NCBI GenBank assembly: GCA_937890735.1
Contig: CALACZ010000198.1
Location: forward strand, 1-10,414
DNA from: an uncultured Bacillota bacterium
GTDB taxonomy: Bacteria; Bacillota; Clostridia; Oscillospirales; Oscillospiraceae
DNA length: 10,414 nucleotides
Direction of reading: 5' to 3'
Numbering within the stretch: the stretch's first letter is position 1; each line of letters opens with the position of its first letter. The notes beneath the pieces were generated by a model that was not told where the DNA came from, did no database searches, and saw only the letters and a list, made by a program, of their open reading frames with translations. Of the stretch, positions 6,530-10,414 are shown piece by piece. A program made the translations under genes and the position numbers.

Positions 6530-6706
6530 AAAGCCTTCCCCATGTGGGGAAGGTGGCGCGAAGCGCCGGATGAGGAGAAGGGCTGTACGTTCTGAGCTGC
6601 CGCCACGTTTCAACTCAAACACGCGCTGCATCTCAAAAATGAGAACCCTTCTTCTCATCAGTCGGCTTCGCCGACAGCTTCCCCATATGGGGAAGCCTTG
6701 GACTTT
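6530..6706. mobile_element. MITE-like palindromic repeat element
   Basis: About 177 bases between potD and the PAP2 gene form a large imperfect inverted repeat. The left arm (6530-6582) and right arm (6646-6706) are similar when one is reversed. Each arm contains a perfect small palindrome, CTTCCCCATGTGGGGAAG on the left and CTTCCCCATATGGGGAAG on the right. Each also has a second stem (GGCGC-GAA-GCGCC left, GTCGGC-TTC-GCCGAC right) and a GATGAGNAGAAGGG block. The outermost bases are AAAG and CTTT. It has no plausible gene. From memory, elements of this design are abundant between genes in Oscillospiraceae genomes; the exact ends and any target-site duplication are unclear here. It could be a MITE or a REP-like element, and the arms may add to termination for both flanking genes. 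Confidence 0.75.
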
Positions 6707-6728
6707 CGCAAATCTGCCGTCTCTTGCG

Positions 6729-7682
6729 TTACTCACCCTCGTCCGTCTTTTTCATCATCGTTTGCAGCGGACTTTGCCTTGCGGCGAGGAAATTCCAGAT
6801 GCGCCCGAACACGCGCGGGTTCAGGTAGAACAGCCAGATGCCGAGCGCCGCCACGCCGAGGAACACCAGCGCCGCCGCCGTCACATCCGTGAGGAAGTGC
6901 GCGCCCATGCAGATGCGGCTGAGCGCCACGGCGATCGTCCACACGCAGCCGAGCAGGAAGCAGAGCGTCGTGCGCTTTTGCAGGCGCTTACTGAGCGTCG
7001 GCAGCAGGATCATCAGCATCGCGCACGCCGCGCACGCCGTGTGCTCCGACGGGAAGGAGCGAAGCTCGCTTTTTGCAACGCCCTCGGCAAGAAGCTGCCG
7101 CTTCAGCGTGCCGCCCGCCTGCCACCACGGGGTAAAGTAGCTCTCGTTGCCCGCCTGCACGATCAGGCGCATCCGCACGCGCCCCCAGGGAATTTTGATG
7201 ATGTTGATGAGCAGCGCCGTCACGATCGCCACGAATGTGACCGTGAGGATAAAGCGCAGCACCGTTTTGGTGGACGCCTCGCGCGAAACGACCGCCAGCA
7301 GCACGCTGCAAACAAGCGTCATGAACACCGTCACCAGCGCCGCCACCCACAGCGGGAGCTGCGCCACGTTATCGACCGCCTCGTGCACGTTCATCACGAT
7401 GCCAAACAGGATGAGCGCGCCGCCGGAAAACGCCAGCAGCGTGTTCCAGCCGGGGTTGATGCTCCTGCGCCGCAGCAAAAGCAGCACGCCCGCGCAGCTG
7501 ATCGCCAGAAATGCCGGCTGCTCGCCGAAGGCGGCAAAAAACTGCCCGATGCTGCTCTCGTGCCCCGGATACAGCGCGCGCGAAATGGGCAGATCCCAGA
7601 TCGAACCCGCGACCATCATAAGGATCAATACGGCAAACAAAATGCGCGCATGGCTCAGCCACAGCCTTTTATATCGTTTCAT
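6729..7682 (-). CDS. PAP2-family membrane phosphatase
   Basis: PAP2 enzymes are integral membrane phosphatases acting on lipid phosphates such as phosphatidate or undecaprenyl diphosphate; the substrate here is unknown. The 317-residue protein has about six hydrophobic segments (around 13-30, 55-71, 82-98, 111-132, 144-163, 238-255, 267-287). The three catalytic motifs are present in order: KIPWGRVRM (K163, R170), FPSEHT (211-215, H214) and SRICMGAHFLTD (R256, H262, D266). Two positions differ from the usual consensus: Met replaces Pro after R170, and Glu replaces Gly in PSGH. The catalytic Arg and His residues are kept, so activity is plausible. ATG at 7682 is chosen because an AGAAGGAT site precedes it and the sequence upstream does not look like protein. 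It has its own promoter, faces the FliB-like gene, and converges on the pot operon. The stop lies next to the MITE-like element. Confidence 0.9.
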   Translation of the reverse strand: MKRYKRLWLSHARILFAVLILMMVAGSIWDLPISRALYPGHESSIGQFFAAFGEQPAFLAISCAGVLLLLRRRSINPGWNTLLAFSGGALILFGIVMNVHEAVDNVAQLPLWVAALVTVFMTLVCSVLLAVVSREASTKTVLRFILTVTFVAIVTALLINIIKIPWGRVRMRLIVQAGNESYFTPWWQAGGTLKRQLLAEGVAKSELRSFPSEHTACAACAMLMILLPTLSKRLQKRTTLCFLLGCVWTIAVALSRICMGAHFLTDVTAAALVFLGVAALGIWLFYLNPRVFGRIWNFLAARQSPLQTMMKKTDEGE

Positions 7683-7712
7683 ATCCTTCTCCAAGTCCAA
7701 TTGATTTTGTAC

Positions 7713-7741
7713 ACTATACCACATCCCGGCGCAAATCGCAA
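7713..7741 (-). promoter_or_regulatory. Sigma-A promoter for the PAP2 gene
   Basis: On the minus strand TTGCGA (4/6) is followed by a 17-base spacer and TATAGT (5/6). The predicted start near 7706 gives a leader of about 24 bases. Confidence 0.75.
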
Positions 7742-7744
7742 TCA

Positions 7745-7773
7745 TTGACGAATCGCCGCGCATCGTGTATGAT
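7745..7773 (+). promoter_or_regulatory. Sigma-A promoter for the FliB-like/DUF89 operon
   Basis: TTGACG (7745-7750, 5/6), 17 bases, then TATGAT (7768-7773, 5/6). The predicted start near 7780 lies about 17 bases before the ATG at 7797. Its -35 box lies only three bases from that of the divergent PAP2 promoter. Confidence 0.82.
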
Positions 7774-7796
7774 GCACGGGAAAAGAGGCGCTTGCT

Positions 7797-8876
7797 ATGA
7801 ATCTGATCTATCCCGATTATTACCCGAAATTTCAGTGTCTCGCGGGCGCGTGCCCCGACACCTGCTGCAAGGACTGGCAGATCATTCTCGATCCCGACAC
7901 GCACGCGCGCTACCGCGCGCTGCCGGGCGAGCTTGGTGAGCGCGTGCGCGCGAGCCTTGTGGAAGAGGACGGCGAGACACGCTTTGCCGTGCAGGACGGG
8001 CACTGCCCGCTGCTGGCGGCAGACGGTCTGTGCGATATTCAGCGGGCGCTCGGCGAGGAGGCGCTCTGCCGCACCTGCGGCAGCCACCCGCGCTTTTCGG
8101 AGATCTACGGGCTGACGGAGGAGCAGTCGCTTTCGATCTCCTGCCCCGCCGCCGCGCGTCTGCTGCTGGGCAGGAGCACGCCGGTACGCTTTGCGCGCAG
8201 TCAGGACGGCCGCCCGCTCGACGGCTATAACGACCTCGACCCGGAGCTGTACCGGGCGCTGGACCGTGCGCGCGGCTTTGCCATCCGGCTGGTGCAGGAT
8301 CGGCGCTGGGCGCTTCCTGACCGGCTGGCGCTGCTGCTGCTGTTTGCAAAGCGGATGCAGGGGTTTCTGGACGAGGATCGCTGCGATCTGACTGACCGGC
8401 TTTTATCGCAGTTTTCGTCTGATGCGTACCTGCACCGCCAGCGCACGAGGCTCTCCCGCCTGCGCGGCTGCCGCGGCTCGTTTACGCCGCTGTGGCTGCT
8501 GCTGCGCAATATGGAGCATTTGACAAGCCGTTTCCCCGCCCTGCTCGAAGCTGCGCTGCACGCTGCGCCGCCGCGCGAATTCTGGCGCGCATACGGCGCG
8601 CAGGCGGAAAATCTGTGCGTCTACTTCCTGTTTCGCTATTTCAAGAAAGCCGTAAACGACCGGCAGCTTTTGCCGCGCGTGTGCGCGTGCGTCTTTCATC
8701 TGCTCGCCGTGCGGCAGCTTTTCGCAGCGCAGGAGGAAGCCTCGCTGGACGCGCTCATTCATGTGTGCAGCCTGTATTCCAAGGAAGTGGAGCACAGTGA
8801 AGAAAATTTGGCGCTCTTGCAGCGCGCCTTCTCGCGCCGTGCGCTCACCGGGCGCGCGCTCATCCGGCTGCTGTAA
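7797..8876 (+). CDS. fliB: FliB-like protein (flagellin lysine N-methylase family)
   Basis: FliB of Salmonella methylates lysines of flagellin; distant relatives are widespread in Firmicutes and are usually annotated by this name. The 359-residue product has the family's cysteine signature: C14-x4-C19-x3-C23-C24 (CLAGACPDTCCKDW), then C70-P and C79, then C91-R-T-C94 with HPRF, and C116 in SISCPAAARLLL. These cysteines suggest an iron-sulfur cluster. The C-terminal two thirds is rich in Leu and Arg with no motif I know. ATG at 7797 is preceded by AAAAGAGG about ten bases upstream, a modest site, and begins just as the family does (MNLIYPDYYPKFQCLAGAC resembles its usual opening). It is the first gene of a two-gene operon with the DUF89 protein. 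No flagellin or motility gene is in the window, so the target may not be flagellin. Family assignment is firm, function is not. Confidence 0.82.
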   Translation: MNLIYPDYYPKFQCLAGACPDTCCKDWQIILDPDTHARYRALPGELGERVRASLVEEDGETRFAVQDGHCPLLAADGLCDIQRALGEEALCRTCGSHPRFSEIYGLTEEQSLSISCPAAARLLLGRSTPVRFARSQDGRPLDGYNDLDPELYRALDRARGFAIRLVQDRRWALPDRLALLLLFAKRMQGFLDEDRCDLTDRLLSQFSSDAYLHRQRTRLSRLRGCRGSFTPLWLLLRNMEHLTSRFPALLEAALHAAPPREFWRAYGAQAENLCVYFLFRYFKKAVNDRQLLPRVCACVFHLLAVRQLFAAQEEASLDALIHVCSLYSKEVEHSEENLALLQRAFSRRALTGRALIRLL

Positions 8877-8893
8877 ACGATTGGAGGAACACC

Positions 8894-9772
8894 ATGCAAT
8901 TTGACGCAGAATGTATCGCCTGCCTCGTCCGGCGGCAGTATGCGCTTGCCGAGCGGCAGCCCGACCGCGCCGCGCAGACGGCGTTTATGCGCGACGTGGC
9001 GCGCACCATCGCGGACGCGCCGGATAATGTCGCCGCGCCGTGGCTTGTCCCCGGCTTTGCAGACGCCGCGCGCCGCCATTTCGGCATCACCGACGCTTAT
9101 GAGACAATTAAACGCGAATCGAACGAGCGCGTGCTGGCGCTGCTGCCGCGCGTCCGCGAGATCGTAAGCCGTGCAGACGACCCGCTCGCTATGGCGCTCA
9201 AATTCTCCCGCACGGGCAATTATCTGGACTTTGCCGTCCTGCCGCACGACAGGATCGCACGTGAGTTGGACAGCGCCATCGAAAAAACGCCCGCCGAGCC
9301 GCTGGACGCGGCGGAATACGCCGCGCTGCGCGCCGATCTGTCCGCCGCCCGCTCGCTGCTCATCCTCGGCGACAACGCCGGCGAGATCGCATTTGACGTC
9401 GTGCTGGTCGAGCAGCTGCAAAAGGCGTATCCCGACCTGCACGTCCAATACGTCGTGCGCGGCGGAAACGCCCAGAACGACGCCACCCGCGCCGACGCGC
9501 ACGCCGTCGGCATGGACGAACTCGCGCCCATCCTGGATAACGGCTCGTGCATCCCCGGCACGGAGCTCGCCTACTGCGGCGAGGCGCTGCTGCGCGAGTT
9601 TTCCCGCGCCGACGTCGTCCTCTCCAAGGGACAGGGCAATTTTGAGTGCCTGCTCGGCTGCGGGCAGAATGTTTACTACCTGTTCCTGTGCAAATGCCCG
9701 CGCCTGTGCCGCATCCTGTCACAGCCGCTGATGCAGCCGATGCTGCTGAACGACCGCCGCGCCCGCATTTAA
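8894..9772 (+). CDS. DUF89/ARMT1-like damage-control phosphatase family protein
   Basis: DUF89 proteins are metal-dependent phosphatases thought to remove harmful sugar phosphates or damaged metabolites; the human member ARMT1 has also been reported as a protein carboxyl methyltransferase. The 292-residue product shows the family blocks: an N-terminal CIAC (C8, C11), KFSRTGNYLDF (103-113), the metal-site motif LGDNAGEIAFD (158-168, with D160, N161 and E164), VVRGGNAQNDATRADA (187-202) and SKGQGNFE (244-251). Late cysteines (LCKC, 266-268) match the prokaryotic subgroup that has conserved Cys. Length is typical. The start has TTGGAGGAAC eight bases upstream, and the gene begins 17 bases after the FliB-like stop, so the two are co-transcribed. 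A strong terminator follows 20 bases after the stop. Natural substrate unknown. Confidence 0.88.
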   Translation: MQFDAECIACLVRRQYALAERQPDRAAQTAFMRDVARTIADAPDNVAAPWLVPGFADAARRHFGITDAYETIKRESNERVLALLPRVREIVSRADDPLAMALKFSRTGNYLDFAVLPHDRIARELDSAIEKTPAEPLDAAEYAALRADLSAARSLLILGDNAGEIAFDVVLVEQLQKAYPDLHVQYVVRGGNAQNDATRADAHAVGMDELAPILDNGSCIPGTELAYCGEALLREFSRADVVLSKGQGNFECLLGCGQNVYYLFLCKCPRLCRILSQPLMQPMLLNDRRARI

Positions 9773-9792
9773 CATTTCGCACAATAATTCTC

Positions 9793-9835
9793 GCCGCACA
9801 CCCGCCGATTTTGGCGGATGTGCGGCTTGCTTTTT
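9793..9835 (+). terminator. Rho-independent terminator after the DUF89 gene
   Basis: GCCGCACA (9793-9800) pairs with TGTGCGGC (9819-9826), then a C-A mismatch, then CCGCC with GGCGG round a 6-base loop; TTGCTTTTT follows. This separates the operon from the downstream MarR unit. Confidence 0.92.
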
Positions 9836-9843
9836 GAAGATTT

Positions 9844-9872
9844 TTTCGATAAAATGTAGCTCGCTACATAAT
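9844..9872 (+). promoter_or_regulatory. Possible promoter of the marR-ABC exporter unit
   Basis: The best candidate is a weak TTTCGA (3/6) with a 17-base spacer and CATAAT at 9867-9872 (5/6). The -10 box overlaps the first operator palindrome and the predicted start (about 9879) falls in the second, as expected for a repressor-controlled promoter. Other readings are possible. Confidence 0.4.
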
Positions 9873-9890
9873 TTATGTTGTGCGCTACAT
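9854..9890. promoter_or_regulatory. Tandem palindromic operators, probably bound by the MarR protein
   Basis: Site 1, ATGTAGCTCGCTACAT (9854-9869), is a perfect 7+2+7 palindrome. Site 2, ATGTTGTGCGCTACAT (9875-9890), is an imperfect copy identical at 13 of 16 bases. Their centres lie 21 bp apart, two helical turns, placing two dimers on the same face of the DNA. They sit 23 bases upstream of the marR start codon, the usual place for autoregulation. Confidence 0.8.
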
Positions 9891-9912
9891 TATTATCTCA
9901 GGAGGTGTTTTT

Positions 9913-10362
9913 ATGGACTGTCTCCCCATCGGGCAGCAGATGCGCATCGCCCAGCAGGCAATCCACCAGCACATTGATCGCACGCTTTCCTCGATGGATC
10001 TGACCGGCATTCAGTCCTTCGTGCTGCGCTATCTTGCCGAGCGCAGCGGTGAGCTCGTATACCCGCGGGACATTGAAAAGAGATTTCACCTGACGCACCC
10101 CACCGTTTCAGGCATTTTGCAGCGCCTGGAGGGCAAGGGCTTCATTTCCATCCTGCCCGATCCCAACGATCGCCGCTGCCACCGCATCACGCTCACGGAA
10201 AAGGGTCTGCACTGTCAGCAGGATATTCACGCGCGTATCAGCGCGATGGAGCGTGCCATGACAAGCGGGATGACGCAGGAGGAGCAGCGCCTTCTTCAGG
10301 AGCTGCTCGTCCGCCTGACAGAAAATCTGACAAAACTGAGCCAAACGGAGGCAACCCCATGA
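9913..10362 (+). CDS. MarR-family transcriptional regulator
   Basis: MarR proteins are dimeric winged-helix regulators that usually repress their own operon and release DNA on binding a small ligand or on cysteine oxidation. The 149-residue protein has the expected layout: dimerisation helix (1-28), helix-turn-helix with recognition segment HLTHPTVSGILQRLEGKGF (59-77), wing with the signature DPNDRRCHRITLT (83-95, DxxDRR) and a C-terminal helix (103-145). ATG at 9913 is chosen because GGAGGTG lies five bases upstream; a longer frame starting with GTG at 9880 would run through the operator and lacks a site. Three cysteines (C3, C89, C101), one in the wing, could allow redox sensing, which is speculative. 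The stop overlaps the next start by ATGA, tying it to the transporter it probably controls. Confidence 0.93.
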   Translation: MDCLPIGQQMRIAQQAIHQHIDRTLSSMDLTGIQSFVLRYLAERSGELVYPRDIEKRFHLTHPTVSGILQRLEGKGFISILPDPNDRRCHRITLTEKGLHCQQDIHARISAMERAMTSGMTQEEQRLLQELLVRLTENLTKLSQTEATP

Positions 10363-10414
10363 TCAAACGACTTTCCCGCTGCATCCGGGAATATAAGCGC
10401 TCGACCGTCCTCAC
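10359..10414 (+). CDS. Start of a probable ABC exporter (ATPase-permease), cut by window end
   Basis: Only 18 full codons are present, from ATG at 10359, which overlaps the marR stop by four bases. A GGAGG site lies nine bases upstream. The peptide MIKRLSRCIREYKRSTVL resembles the amphipathic N-terminus of clostridial multidrug-type ABC half-exporters that follow a MarR gene in the same arrangement. The membrane and ATPase domains lie outside the window, so the product name rests on context and a short match. Confidence 0.55.
   Translation, partial: MIKRLSRCIREYKRSTVL

Noticed and set aside
6530..6706. A CRISPR-like repeat unit or rho-independent terminator cluster
   Set aside because: There are only two inverted arms, no direct repeats with spacers and no T tracts after the palindromes; a MITE-like element fits better.
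6570..7748. A 392-codon plus-strand open frame opposite the PAP2 gene
   Set aside because: It is rich in Arg, His and Gln with no domain, typical of an antisense shadow in G+C-rich DNA; the opposite strand has clear PAP2 motifs, membrane segments and a ribosome binding site.
7682..8087. An upstream extension of the PAP2 reading frame to 8087
   Set aside because: It would cross both divergent promoters and the FliB-like coding region; the start at 7682 has a good ribosome binding site and matches the first membrane segment.
9880..9912. A GTG start at 9880 for the MarR gene
   Set aside because: It lies inside the second operator with no ribosome binding site, while ATG at 9913 follows GGAGGTG at the right distance.

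Overview
The window looks like a chromosomal segment of a G+C-rich anaerobic Firmicute, most likely a gut clostridium of the Oscillospiraceae type. Three things point there. The gene set is clostridial (L32/YceD pair, potABCD, FliB-like CxxC protein, MarR plus ABC exporter). Strong AGGAGG-type ribosome binding sites and textbook sigma-A promoters with 17-base spacers recur throughout. The intergenic region after potD carries a short palindromic element (inverted arms around CTTCCCCATGTGGGGAAG) of a kind I recall as common in that group. Taxonomy is inference; there is no rRNA gene in the window.

Left block (1-2180). On the minus strand lie yceD (DUF177) and rpmF (ribosomal protein L32), then a rho-independent terminator, then the 5' part of der (ribosome-assembly GTPase). 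Facing away from yceD is a RluA-family rRNA/tRNA pseudouridine synthase. The two directions are served by two clear divergent promoters in 1086-1195. This is a ribosome-biogenesis neighbourhood.

Middle block (2181-6503). A near-consensus promoter at 2222-2250 is followed by a leader of about 265 bases before the first codon of potA. The leader starts with a strong hairpin, contains a terminator-like hairpin with a T6 tract, and then a long imperfect inverted repeat. Next come potA, potB, potC and potD, translationally coupled by 11-, 4- and 4-base overlaps. They encode a complete spermidine/putrescine-type ABC importer: ATPase, two permeases and a binding protein. PotD has no lipobox; it carries a C-terminal transmembrane anchor instead. 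A perfect 14-bp hairpin with a T tract closes the operon.

Right block (6504-10414). A MITE-like palindromic element separates the pot operon from a convergent PAP2-family membrane phosphatase. The PAP2 gene is divergent from a two-gene operon encoding a FliB-like (flagellin lysine N-methylase family) cysteine-rich protein and a DUF89/ARMT1-like damage-control phosphatase. Their promoters sit back to back. A strong terminator follows. Then comes a MarR-family regulator preceded by two 16-bp operator-like palindromes 21 bp apart and overlapping by ATGA with the start of a membrane protein, probably a multidrug-type ABC exporter, that is cut by the window end.

I see no CRISPR array, tRNA, rRNA, prophage or transposase gene. 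The most unusual elements are the structured pot leader, the C-terminally anchored PotD, the pairing of FliB-like and DUF89 genes without flagellar neighbours, and the tandem MarR operator.
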